NCBI GenBank assembly: GCA_965216605.1
Contig: CBDCGG010000002.1
Location: 186,001 to 250,000 of the forward strand
Direction: 5' to 3'
DNA from: JABAAW01 sp965216605
GTDB taxonomy: Bacteria > Pseudomonadota > Alphaproteobacteria > JABAAW01
DNA length: 64,000 nt
This document shows, in pieces, positions 26,206-34,681 of this stretch (positions within the stretch are counted from its first letter, which is position 1; every line of letters starts with the position of its first letter). The position numbers were made by a program, and so were the translations under genes. A model generated the notes under the pieces. The model was not told the origin of the DNA and made no database searches. It saw nothing but the letters and a program-made list of their open reading frames with translations.

Positions 26206-26829
26206 ATGGTGTCACGCTTTCTTTTCGCGCTCGTAGCAATGTTGCTTGTCTTCAAACCCTCCGTCGCGCAAACGCAAGAGGCTCCCTCCATCGTCATGCT
26301 GGGAGATTCGCTCACGGCGGGCTACGGGCTTTCGAGCGGCAAAGCCTTGCCCTCGGTGCTGCAACGAGAGTTGAAAAAACAAAATTGCAACCTCGCCATC
26401 GATAACAAAGGTATCTCTGGCGATACGATTCTCGGCGGTGCGTCACGCCTCATGCCGATTCTGCGTCAACAACCCAAAATCGTTATCGTCGCCTTGGGAG
26501 CCAACGACGCGCTACGAGGGTTTGATCCGCAAGCCTCCCAACGAGCCCTCGCCACCATCCTGTCCTCGCTGATAAAAAACCGCATCCAGCCCATCCTCGT
26601 CGGCATGAAAGCGCCGCGCAACTTGGGCAGAGACTACACGGAAGCCTTCGACAATATCTTTCCCACGCTCGCTCGACGTTTCGATGTGCCGCTCTACCCC
26701 TTCCTGCTCGAAGGGGTGGCGACGATCCCCACGCTCAACCAACGAGACGGCATTCATCCGAACGAACAAGGCGTCCTGCTGATCGCACAAAATCTCGCCG
26801 CCTTCCTGAAACCCAACCTACCCTGCTGA
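26206..26829 (+). CDS. tesA: Periplasmic GDSL lysophospholipase/arylesterase TesA
   Basis: SGNH hydrolase acting on lysophospholipids, acyl thioesters or aryl esters in the periplasm. 207 residues with a signal peptide (about 1-22, ending PSVAQ). Block I IVMLGDSLTAGYGL holds the catalytic Ser; block III is LGANDALRG; block V GIHPNEQG carries Asp/His. Start ATG 26206: the longer open frame runs back across the divergent ybbA start. TTGCCC-17 bp-TTAAAA lies directly before it. Ends 2 bp before the aldo-keto reductase gene, probably one transcript. Confidence 0.92.
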   Translation: MVSRFLFALVAMLLVFKPSVAQTQEAPSIVMLGDSLTAGYGLSSGKALPSVLQRELKKQNCNLAIDNKGISGDTILGGASRLMPILRQQPKIVIVALGANDALRGFDPQASQRALATILSSLIKNRIQPILVGMKAPRNLGRDYTEAFDNIFPTLARRFDVPLYPFLLEGVATIPTLNQRDGIHPNEQGVLLIAQNLAAFLKPNLPC

Positions 26830-26831
26830 CA

Positions 26832-27896
26832 ATGCGCGAACGTCCTCTCGGTGATGGTCGTCTCAAGGTGAGCGTGATCGCGCTCGGCACGATGACTTGG
26901 GGAGAACAGAACTCGCCGCGTGAAGCCTGCGAGCAACTCGATTACGCGACCGAAAAAGGTATAACGCACATCGACACCGCCGAGATTTATCCTTTTCCCG
27001 TCCCCTCGCCCAAGATGACCATCACCGAGACCATCATCGGAGACTGGCTAACAAGCAAGGACAAAAGCTTTCGAGACAGGCTTGTCATCGCGAGCAAAGC
27101 CGCAGGACCTTGCTCCTTCGACATCAGAAAAAACATCGAGCAGCAGCGCGTGCGCCTCGACAAGCCCAACATCCTGCAGGCTTGCGACGAGAGTTTGAAA
27201 CGCCTTCGCTGCGAGGTGATCGATCTCTACTACTTGCACTGGCCTGAGCGAACGAGCAACTTTTTCGGAAGAAGAGGATTCCAAAGCGACCCCCAAGCCG
27301 ACCGAGACGCTGTGCCGCTGGAGGAATCGTTGGCGGCGATGAAGGACTTGTTGGATGCGGGAAAAATTCGCAGCGTTGGCATCTCCAACGAATCGCCATG
27401 GGGGACGATGCAGGCGGCAAGCATTGCCGAGAGGCTCGGTATGCGGAAGGAGCTGGTGGCTATTCAGAACCCTTACTCCTTGCTCAACCGCACTTTCGAG
27501 GTTGGCTCAGCGGAGGTGAGCGTACGAGAAAAAATCGGATTGTTCGCTTACTCGCCTTTGGCGGGGGGAGTATTGAGCGGAAAGTATTTAGATGGCGCGA
27601 AGCCTGCGGGCGCGAGAAGCACGCTTTATCCGCAGCACACGACGAGGTATCAGAAGCCGCAGGCGGAGCTTGCTTTGAGGGCTTATATGAAGCTTGCGAA
27701 GGAGAGTGGATTGGATCCGGTGAGCATGGCGATGTCTTTTGTTAACGAGAGGGAGTTTTTGACTTCTAACATTATGGGAGCGACGACGATGGAGCAATTG
27801 AGGGTTAATATTGCGAGCGAGGAGATACGATTGTCTGAAGATATTTTACAAGAGATTGATGCTATCCATGAGATTTATAACTCACCTTGTCCTTGA
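26832..27896 (+). CDS. tas: Aldo-keto reductase, Tas-like
   Basis: NADPH-dependent oxidoreductase of the Tas subgroup; natural substrate not known. 354 residues, TIM-barrel family. LGTMTWGEQNS and DTAEIYPFPVPS carry the Asp/Tyr of the catalytic tetrad, VIASKAAGP the Lys, and DLYYLHWPER the His. NFFGRRGF and the C-terminal SNIMGATTMEQLRVNI (NADPH-binding) fit Tas. Start ATG lies 2 bp behind the tesA stop. Nothing unusual in the protein. Confidence 0.9.
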   Translation: MRERPLGDGRLKVSVIALGTMTWGEQNSPREACEQLDYATEKGITHIDTAEIYPFPVPSPKMTITETIIGDWLTSKDKSFRDRLVIASKAAGPCSFDIRKNIEQQRVRLDKPNILQACDESLKRLRCEVIDLYYLHWPERTSNFFGRRGFQSDPQADRDAVPLEESLAAMKDLLDAGKIRSVGISNESPWGTMQAASIAERLGMRKELVAIQNPYSLLNRTFEVGSAEVSVREKIGLFAYSPLAGGVLSGKYLDGAKPAGARSTLYPQHTTRYQKPQAELALRAYMKLAKESGLDPVSMAMSFVNEREFLTSNIMGATTMEQLRVNIASEEIRLSEDILQEIDAIHEIYNSPCP

Positions 27897-27919
27897 GTAG
27901 AAGGCGCACTTGCGCGTTG

Positions 27920-28062
27920 TGAGTTGAGCGTGTCTGGTTTTGTCTGTTGCATTAGGTAACATACGCAAGACGAGCGAGCCTTAATATTAGTTTTGGGCGA
28001 AGTGAGTTTTGCGCATGGGGCACGAGCTGTCTTGCGTTTTGCCGTCAAGCAAAATACACAAG
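27920..28062. repeat. Intergenic repeat remnant
   Basis: Between the convergent aldo-keto reductase and aat genes. GGGCGAAGTGAGTTTTGCGCATGGGG (in two parts) is the reverse complement of a stretch near 42690-42715 (CCCATGCGCAAAACTCACTTCGCC), and CTTGCGTTTTGC ... CAAGCAAAATACACAAGCCC follows. No gene is supported here. Confidence 0.6.
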
Positions 28063-28065
28063 CCC

Positions 28066-28680
28066 TTAACTCTCGTCATCAACGCCCGTTATATTAGTCT
28101 TCCAACGACCTTCTTTTTTTAACGCCTCCGCCAAAAACCGATGATACTCCTCCCGCGAAATATCAACCGCCCCCAATCTTGCCAAATGCGCTGTCGAAAA
28201 CTGCACATCCAACAAAATATAACCTCCCTCACGCAAACACTCTACCAAAAATTGTAAGGCTGCCTTGCTCGCATGCGAAACACGCGAAAACATACTCTCT
28301 CCAAAAAACGCACCGCCCAAAGCAACCCCATACAACCCTCCAACTAACTCCCCCCCCTCGCCAGTATACACCTCGACGGAATGCGCCATCCCCATATCAT
28401 GCAAGTTGCCATACACAACCTCAATCTCACGATTGATCCAAGTCTCCTCGCGCGCTGCACAAGCCCCCACCACCCCACGAAAATCTCTGTCCGAGCCCAG
28501 CGTAAAACCCGCGTTGCGCACTGATCGGCGATCCCTACGGGAAAGAGAAAAGTTATCCAAAGGAAACACACACCGCTCTTCAGGATCCATCCACAAGATC
28601 TCCTGTTCTTCACGAGCGCGAGCCATCGGAAAGATTCCCGCTCGATAAGCAGCGCATAACTTTGACGGGGTCAGCAGCAC
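28066..28680 (-). CDS. aat: Leucyl/phenylalanyl-tRNA--protein transferase
   Basis: Adds Leu or Phe to N-terminal Lys/Arg of proteins, marking them for ClpS/ClpAP. 204 residues, the short alphaproteobacterial form. Motifs: YRAGIFPMARAREE, ILWMDPEERCVFPLD, GMAHSVEVYTG, LVGGLYGVALGGAFFGESMF, LLDVQFSTAHLARLGAVDI, all in family order (the usual W.dPp.R is WMDPEERC here). Start GTG 28680, behind GGGAAG. Confidence 0.93.
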   Translation of the reverse strand: MLLTPSKLCAAYRAGIFPMARAREEQEILWMDPEERCVFPLDNFSLSRRDRRSVRNAGFTLGSDRDFRGVVGACAAREETWINREIEVVYGNLHDMGMAHSVEVYTGEGGELVGGLYGVALGGAFFGESMFSRVSHASKAALQFLVECLREGGYILLDVQFSTAHLARLGAVDISREEYHRFLAEALKKEGRWKTNITGVDDES

Positions 28681-28773
28681 CTCGTGCTTCCCTGCAACGC
28701 TTTAGTTGTTGAGCTTGTTGCAGTTGTTGAGGTTGTCAAGATTGTCCAGATTGTTGACTGCATCCGCGAATTG

Positions 28774-30117
28774 TCAACGTCCCAGCAAGACCTTTTCCAA
28801 CCAGTGTATCGTGTAATCGCCTGCGCGAAAATCCTTCGCCTGCAAGATTCTTCTATGCAACGCTAAGTTTGTCTCGACACCCTCGATCGCATACTCTTGC
28901 ACCGCGCGCATGGCACGCGCCAAACACAAGCTGCGGTCGGGAGCATGCACGATCAACTTTGCGATCATACTGTCGTAATACGGAGGGACAACATAACCTC
29001 GATACAACGCCGAATCGACCCGCAAGCCCAAGCCGCCCGGCGCATGATAGTTCTCGATTCTCCCCGGCGATGGAGCAAATGTCTCTGCGTGCTCGGCATT
29101 GATGCGCAACTCCATCGCATGCCCGTTCAAGGGAGGCGACTTGCTCCAATCGCGCTTTTCGCCTGTTGCGATACGGATCTGCTCGGCGATCAAATCTACG
29201 CCGCACAGACTCTCCGAAACAGGATGTTCGACCTGTATGCGCGTGTTCATTTCGATGAAGTAAAACTCGCCGTCCTGATAGAGAAACTCGAATGTCCCCG
29301 CACCGCGATAATGCAACTTTGCCGTGCAATCGCGCGCCTGCTCGCAGATTTTTTTTCTGATCGCCTCGCTCAAGGCAGGCGATGGCGCCTCCTCCAAAAC
29401 CTTTTGATGGCGCCGCTGCAACGAACAATCGCGTTCCCAAAAATGCTGCGCTGCCCCCTCGCCATCGCCGCAAACCTGCACCTCGATATGCCGAGGAGCG
29501 GGCAAATACTTTTCGATATAGACCTCGTCGTTGCCGAAAGCCGCCAGAGACTCCTGCCTGCACAAGGCAAAGTTCTCCTCCATGACGGCGCTGGACAGCA
29601 CGACCTTCATGCCGCGTCCTCCGCCGCCGCTCGCCGCTTTTATCAAGACGGGATAGCCGATATTGTCGGCTACTCGCCTTGCCGTAGCGACATCCCTCAC
29701 CGCCCCGTCAGAGCCAGGAACCGTCGGCAATCCCAACTCCAACACCTTCGCCTTCGCCGAAATTTTGTCGCCCATCGTCTCGATATGCTCACGCCGAGGT
29801 CCGATGAAACAAAGCCCGTGCGCCTCGACCATCTCGGCGAAATCGGCGTTCTCCGCAAGAAAACCATAGCCAGGATGAATGGCATCCGCACCCGTAATCT
29901 TCGCCGCAGAAATCAACGCGCGCATGTTCAAATAGCTCTCGTTGCTCGGCGCAGGACCAATACACACCGACTCGTCGGCGAAATGCACCGCCATCGCTTC
30001 TGTATCCGCGCTGGAATGCACCGCGACCGTAGCAATACCCAACTCGAAACAGGTGCGCTGAATGCGCAACGCGATCTCGCCGCGATTGGCGATCAGAATT
30101 TTTTTAAACAACGCCAT
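28774..30117 (-). CDS. accC: Acetyl-CoA carboxylase, biotin carboxylase subunit
   Basis: Carboxylates biotin on AccB with bicarbonate and ATP, the first half of malonyl-CoA formation. 447 residues, standard. N terminus ILIANRGEIALRI, then GYGFLAENADFAE, IGPRREHIETMGDK, the glycine-rich ATP loop ASGGGGRGM, the catalytic EMNTRIQVEHPVSE and RINAE. Downstream of accB by 37 bp on the same strand. The 93-bp gap after it toward aat is a low-complexity GTTGTTGAG-type run with no gene. Confidence 0.95.
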   Translation of the reverse strand: MALFKKILIANRGEIALRIQRTCFELGIATVAVHSSADTEAMAVHFADESVCIGPAPSNESYLNMRALISAAKITGADAIHPGYGFLAENADFAEMVEAHGLCFIGPRREHIETMGDKISAKAKVLELGLPTVPGSDGAVRDVATARRVADNIGYPVLIKAASGGGGRGMKVVLSSAVMEENFALCRQESLAAFGNDEVYIEKYLPAPRHIEVQVCGDGEGAAQHFWERDCSLQRRHQKVLEEAPSPALSEAIRKKICEQARDCTAKLHYRGAGTFEFLYQDGEFYFIEMNTRIQVEHPVSESLCGVDLIAEQIRIATGEKRDWSKSPPLNGHAMELRINAEHAETFAPSPGRIENYHAPGGLGLRVDSALYRGYVVPPYYDSMIAKLIVHAPDRSLCLARAMRAVQEYAIEGVETNLALHRRILQAKDFRAGDYTIHWLEKVLLGR

Positions 30118-30154
30118 ATAACAAGGCGATACAACGCCAAACCTTCCGCATCGA

Positions 30155-30640
30155 CTAGGACGGCTCGATCAAGATTAAAGCGTCACCATACTCGACGGGC
30201 TGCGCGTTCTCGATCAGCAACTTGACGACTGTCCCGCTGCAAGGAGAAGGGATTTGATTCATGATCTTCATCGCCTCGACGATCAGCAGCGTCTGTCCCT
30301 CCTTCACCTTGCTGCCCACCTTGACGAAGGGTGCCGCCGTCGGAGACGATGCCAAATACACGGTGCCTACGATCGGTGCCGTGACGACAACGCCCTCGTC
30401 GGCAACCGCTTGTGCCTCATCTGCTTTCGCCGCCACGCCACCGTCGCGAGGTACTGCGGAAGCGGCAACCGCTGCAACGGGCGCAACGGGCGCAGAGGAG
30501 GTTCCATACACGACCTTCTCACCGCGCTTCAAGGTCACACGAGAAGCCTCGTTGCCGAGCGAGATTTCGCGCAAATCGTATTCGCGCAAAAGCTTTGCCA
30601 GCGTTTCTATGTATGAACTATCTAAAGAAAATTTAGCCAT
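30155..30640 (-). CDS. accB: Acetyl-CoA carboxylase, biotin carboxyl carrier protein
   Basis: Carries biotin between the carboxylase and transferase subunits. 161 residues: N-terminal helical part (1-50), Ala/Val/Pro linker (about 55-85), and biotinyl domain with the biotinylation site VEAMKIMNQI (Lys near 126) and the preceding thumb region VGTVYLASSPTAAPFVKVGS. Forms the accB-accC operon; aroQ stands just upstream on the same strand, the usual aroQ-accB-accC order. Confidence 0.95.
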   Translation of the reverse strand: MAKFSLDSSYIETLAKLLREYDLREISLGNEASRVTLKRGEKVVYGTSSAPVAPVAAVAASAVPRDGGVAAKADEAQAVADEGVVVTAPIVGTVYLASSPTAAPFVKVGSKVKEGQTLLIVEAMKIMNQIPSPCSGTVVKLLIENAQPVEYGDALILIEPS

Positions 30641-30676
30641 TAAAAGGGACTCCTTAATTACTCTTGTTTCATTGGT

Positions 30677-31186
30677 TTATTTTTGGGATGGATGAGATTG
30701 TTTGGGCGGCAAAGTTTTTGTGCACAAGTTTTTCAAACGATGCATTGCAACGATAGCATCGATCGCCAAGACATATCCCTGTGCGCCCAAGCCTGTGATC
30801 ACGCCATCGACCGCGGCGGCGCTCAGGGATCGTTGTCGAAAGTCTTCGCGCTTGTACAGGTTGGAGAGATGAACTTCGATCTTATGAGCGTAGCAGCTCA
30901 GCAGCGCATCGCGCAAACCGACGGAAGTATGTGCGTAGCCGCCCGGATTGACGATCAAGCCTGCGCAGGAGCGAGCCGCCTCTTGTACGGAATCGATCAA
31001 AACGCCCTCTGCGTTGTCTTGGCGAAAGTCTATCGTCCACTCCTCGCTGTCCGAGGCTTTCTCTTCTGCGCGGGCGCGACAAAGAGCCTCGATGTCGGCA
31101 AGGGTGCGCTCGCCGTAGATGTCAGGCTCGCGTGAACCCAAGAGGTTCAAATTAGCTCCGTTCAAAACCATCAGACAAAGTGCCAT
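30677..31186 (-). CDS. aroQ: Type II 3-dehydroquinate dehydratase
   Basis: Third step of the shikimate pathway. 169 residues from ATG 31186, preceded by GGAGAGGTG. Motifs LVLNGANLNLLGSREPDIYG (with the catalytic Tyr), QDNAEGVLID, GLIVNPGGYAHTSVGLRDAL and EVHLSN are all intact. C-terminal tail extended by about 20 Lys/Thr/Ser-rich residues. First gene of the aroQ-accB-accC run. Confidence 0.94.
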   Translation of the reverse strand: MALCLMVLNGANLNLLGSREPDIYGERTLADIEALCRARAEEKASDSEEWTIDFRQDNAEGVLIDSVQEAARSCAGLIVNPGGYAHTSVGLRDALLSCYAHKIEVHLSNLYKREDFRQRSLSAAAVDGVITGLGAQGYVLAIDAIVAMHRLKNLCTKTLPPKQSHPSQK

Positions 31187-31228
31187 GACACCTCTCCATG
31201 CATCCAAAGCTACACTCTACGACAAGAC

Positions 31229-32341
31229 TCACAATGCAAGCAAGCCCTGCTCCTCATACCAACGCGCCGCGCCCGAATGTAGAGGCAGCAACGCCGATCG
31301 ATAGCGATAGGGACGATCGGTCTTCAGCTCAGGGACGAGCGTCTGCATGATATGTTGCGTCGATCCGTGCCACAGCGCGCGCGTCAAGCGATAGACGACC
31401 TCCTCCGAAACGGAGCGCGAGACAACCCACAAGACATCGAAGGAGAGCGTATGCCACACTTTCTTCTGTCCTGGATAGGTCGCTGCGGCCAGCACCGTCG
31501 GACGAGCAATGCCGAGATGGGCTTGGGCAAAACGCTGCGACAGATCTCTGTCGGCATTGATGTCCAACAAACGAAAAGCCCTTGTTTGCGCGAAGACGCG
31601 CAACGCTGGCATAGGAGCTTGACCGGACACGACGATCGCATCTACCTTCCCCTTCTCCAAGGCGGCAAGCGCGTCTTGCAGTGCCAATCTGACGACGACG
31701 AGCTTCTCCATCTGCACGCCCTCGTTCGTCAAAGCCCTTCGCAAGTGCAACGAAGACGCCGAGCCCGATAAGCCTATAGCAACCGTCCGACCGACAAGGT
31801 CTTCAAACGACTCAACCTCGCTGGAATCCAACACCACGACGTGCAACTGGATGGAGGTCAAACGTGCGAGCAGCCTCACGTCTCGCATGTCGAAGGAGTA
31901 GGTCTCTGATCCGAAAGCCTTGACCTCGTCCAACACATCCGCCGACACCAACGCCGATTCCAAACGTCCGCGCGCCATGTCCTCCAAGCTTTCGAAAGCT
32001 CCCGAACGGCTTTGCGCGACGAGCAAAAGACCTGGCACGCCGCAAGGGGTACCCTTGCGACAAGGGGGTTTGATGCCCGGCGGCGCGCTCAGAGAGCCTG
32101 TCAGAGCGCTGCCCAAACGATAGAGCGTCCTCTCCGCAGGACCTGTGCCGATACGAAGAAAATCCAAACGCGCGTTGTCGCTCAAGGGTAGCGACTGAGC
32201 GCGAGCCAAAGATGAAAATGATGAAAATGATGGAAAGGGTAAAAAGGGCAACGCGGCGTTTGTTGCCAAAACGCTTACGACGATCGCAACGCGCAGAAAG
32301 AAAGCACTCCTGCCGCCCCTACCAGTTGAGAATAAAAACAT
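31229..32341 (-). CDS. TAXI-family TRAP transporter solute receptor
   Basis: Periplasmic binding protein of the TRAP-associated extracytoplasmic immunogenic (TAXI) family. 370 residues from ATG 32341 with a signal anchor (about 10-45) containing a Phe/Ser-rich run made of 9-bp repeats. FLRIGTGPAERTLYRLGSAL is the family N-terminal motif; LVVAQSRSGAFESLEDMARG and SFEDLVGRTVAIGLSGSASS are further hallmarks. No TRAP permease lies in the window, so the partner must be elsewhere. Another in-frame start (TTG 32371) exists. The first 55 residues are unusually variable. Confidence 0.8.
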   Translation of the reverse strand: MFLFSTGRGGRSAFFLRVAIVVSVLATNAALPFLPFPSFSSFSSLARAQSLPLSDNARLDFLRIGTGPAERTLYRLGSALTGSLSAPPGIKPPCRKGTPCGVPGLLLVAQSRSGAFESLEDMARGRLESALVSADVLDEVKAFGSETYSFDMRDVRLLARLTSIQLHVVVLDSSEVESFEDLVGRTVAIGLSGSASSLHLRRALTNEGVQMEKLVVVRLALQDALAALEKGKVDAIVVSGQAPMPALRVFAQTRAFRLLDINADRDLSQRFAQAHLGIARPTVLAAATYPGQKKVWHTLSFDVLWVVSRSVSEEVVYRLTRALWHGSTQHIMQTLVPELKTDRPYRYRSALLPLHSGAARWYEEQGLLAL

Positions 32342-32352
32342 CGGACAATCCC

Positions 32353-32471
32353 GCAGAAATTTCGCAGACAATCTTGACCTGCTCGTCTACACTCTGCCAC
32401 AAAGAAACGACACAACACAACTATTTCTTTACAACTATTTCCTTGCTCCTCTTTTTTTCTTTTTACCGCCT
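32353..32471. repeat. Direct repeat, left copy, flanking the GT-C-like gene
   Basis: Imperfect copy of 34575-34681. Shared words in order: GCAGAAATT, GCAGACAA, TTGACCT, TACACTCTGCCACAA, GAAACGAC, and the identical CTTGCTCCTCTTTTTTTCTT with TTTACCGCC after it. The left copy has about 14 extra bases in the middle. The right copy is the leader and start region of tkt. Confidence 0.8.
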
Positions 32472-32537
32472 TTACCACATCGCACTCGACGCACCCTCCG
32501 AAGTTCAAACACTACGCTAAAATATTACGCTAAAATA

Positions 32538-34538
32538 CTATTCTATGATGGGACGCGCGATGCGTCTGTGGGCACCTCCTTTTTTGACAACAAATTCCAA
32601 CCTGTCTGCTTGTATCACTTTCGGCAGGGTGGAGGTATGAATAGAGTATTTTTTGTCTGTTTTGTAAGCGTCCTCGTAGATTTTTTTCTGCCCATCGTAC
32701 AAAGACCATGTATATTCTGTTATATCCTCAGCAGGAAAGGATATTTTGTTAATTTTCTCTCTTTTCAGTGCTATAGAAATAGATTGTGTGATATTGTAAC
32801 CATGCCATCTTTTTCGCGGCTCGTTGTTCCATGCTTTTATATCAACAGAAGGAAGTTCGAGAAAGGATGCCTTTTGTTGAAGGGATGGGTAAAGTCGAGA
32901 GAACCTTGGTTGGTTTCTGTTGCGTGTTGAAGAAAGGTCAACCTTGTAGTTGTAGAAATGAATTTTAGCGATTTTCTTCGTACGATTCCATGAAAACAAA
33001 TCTCCACGCGTTATATCACGAATGTCCGAAAAGAAAATTGTCAAATCGTTATCGTCAAGCGTCTGACTACTTCGCATGAGAAATGCTTCTAGGTCTGTAG
33101 GAATAATACGGATCACATGTCCTGCCCTCCTCCAATGTCCTGAAAGACGAGACAAGTAAGGGCTTGTCAAGGCATAAGTATCTAGAATATAAATTTCTCC
33201 TAGGGAGTGTATTCCTAAAGCTGGCGGACAGCAATGAGAGACAATTTTTTGGGGATGCAGTCCTGAAAAAGATTGATAATTGTAACGGGATGAAAATTGA
33301 AATGTTAAACCAAAAAAGCGACGATGATCGACTCCAAGATATGGCTTCACTCTTTCTTGGGGTGAAACAAATTCGGTTAACAATGAAGCCCATAAAGAAA
33401 ATTTTATTCTCTGTGATATAGAAACAAAACTGGACAAAGCAACAAGAAAAAATATTACAGAAACAAAAATTTTATATCGAAGAGAACGCAAAGAAAGATT
33501 CATCAAGAATTTTTTTTCTTTCAACCAAAAGCATACAACGCATAAGGCAAAAAAGAACGGTACGGCAAAAAAGCGTCCCAACATATAATCTCCTCCAATC
33601 TTAACAATATACAAATTGTAAAACAGCAAACCTAATCCAGCCCCAAAAAATTTGGTATTGCGGTGAAAAAACAAATTGGCGAACATCATTCCTATAGCTA
33701 AAAATATAACAAAGAAAGTGACAGGATCCAGAAAAAAGGTAAATTTGTGATAGCGTAGTCCTGCGTTTAAGATTGTCGCAAACGATGCATCGTTGCTCAG
33801 TTTTGCCAAAAAAGTATTGGGCAAAGGATGCCCAAAATACCAAGTCGAAAAAATCAACCATAACAAGCATAAACTCACTGCAGGAAAAACAACAGAAATT
33901 TTATAACCACACGAACGCCAAGCATACAAACACAAAGGCAACAACAACAAGGCATAATCCATGCGATTCAGAAACAATAACGCGCAAAGAAGAAAAAAGA
34001 ATCCATCATAACGATCAGAAAAGAAACGATACGCAATTAAGGCAACAAGAAAATAGCTCAAAGAATTTTCAAGCCCAGAGCTTGTATAATCGATAAAAGC
34101 CTGCGAGCTAAACAATGCTAGCAACAAAAGCGTAACAATATTAAAATTAAGTCCGCGCAAACTCTTTAAGAAAATTAAACACGCTGCCAAGGACAGACAT
34201 AGGCTGAGCAAAGAGGAAGAAAATTTTAAAAGATTTGAATTCAGCAACCCTCCAGACAAAACATGCGCAACCGACAAAAGCAAAAACCACACAGGATGCG
34301 TGAAGGCTTGAACGCGCTCCCCTACATTCCATACCATCCCGTATCCTTCTGCAAAGTTAAGAACTTGGCGAAAGGTCAACATTGCATCCTCAGCCAGCCA
34401 CATATGCGCACACCACAAAACGACGAACAACCCCATCGTCGCCCAAACAACAGGTCGATCCGCCTCATACGAGAACGGACGCGAAAGCCACGAGCGAACT
34501 CTTTCCTTCAGCGACACGGACAACAAAGCCACTTGCAT
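32538..34538 (-). CDS. GT-C-like glycosyltransferase (AftB/ZomB-related membrane protein)
   Basis: 666-residue polytopic protein: about ten helices to residue 370, then a soluble periplasmic domain. The first periplasmic loop has EDAMLTFRQVLNFAEGYGMV followed by WNVGERVQAFTHPVW, the motif shared by mycobacterial arabinofuranosyltransferase AftB and the ZomB-like family (acidic pair, F-R-y..n...G.G.v.N.gervq..t.plW). Likely transfers a polyprenyl-linked sugar to a surface glycan; substrate unknown. The gene is clearly AT-richer than its neighbours and sits between two copies of a direct repeat, so it looks acquired. Confidence 0.75.
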   Translation of the reverse strand: MQVALLSVSLKERVRSWLSRPFSYEADRPVVWATMGLFVVLWCAHMWLAEDAMLTFRQVLNFAEGYGMVWNVGERVQAFTHPVWFLLLSVAHVLSGGLLNSNLLKFSSSLLSLCLSLAACLIFLKSLRGLNFNIVTLLLLALFSSQAFIDYTSSGLENSLSYFLVALIAYRFFSDRYDGFFFLLCALLFLNRMDYALLLLPLCLYAWRSCGYKISVVFPAVSLCLLWLIFSTWYFGHPLPNTFLAKLSNDASFATILNAGLRYHKFTFFLDPVTFFVIFLAIGMMFANLFFHRNTKFFGAGLGLLFYNLYIVKIGGDYMLGRFFAVPFFFALCVVCFWLKEKKFLMNLSLRSLRYKIFVSVIFFLVALSSFVSISQRIKFSLWASLLTEFVSPQERVKPYLGVDHRRFFGLTFQFSSRYNYQSFSGLHPQKIVSHCCPPALGIHSLGEIYILDTYALTSPYLSRLSGHWRRAGHVIRIIPTDLEAFLMRSSQTLDDNDLTIFFSDIRDITRGDLFSWNRTKKIAKIHFYNYKVDLSSTRNRNQPRFSRLYPSLQQKASFLELPSVDIKAWNNEPRKRWHGYNITQSISIALKREKINKISFPAEDITEYTWSLYDGQKKIYEDAYKTDKKYSIHTSTLPKVIQADRLEFVVKKGGAHRRIARPIIE

Positions 34539-34574
34539 CTTTTTACGCTCTCTATACCAAGATTTTTTTTTCTA

Positions 34575-34681
34575 GCAGAAATTCTGCAGACAAGTTTGAC
34601 CTATTCCGCTACACTCTGCCACAACGAAACGACTCGACACAATGTCTCTTCTTGCTCCTCTTTTTTTCTTTTTACCGCCTT
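34575..34681. repeat. Direct repeat, right copy, overlapping the transketolase start
   Basis: Counterpart of 32353-32471; covers the intergenic space between the GT-C gene and tkt and the first tkt codons. Roughly 80-85% identical by eye apart from a 14-base gap. Confidence 0.8.

Noticed and set aside
28897..30225. A 442-codon open frame on the plus strand opposite accC and accB
   Set aside because: Arg/His-rich translation with no recognisable motif; accC and accB on the other strand are certain.
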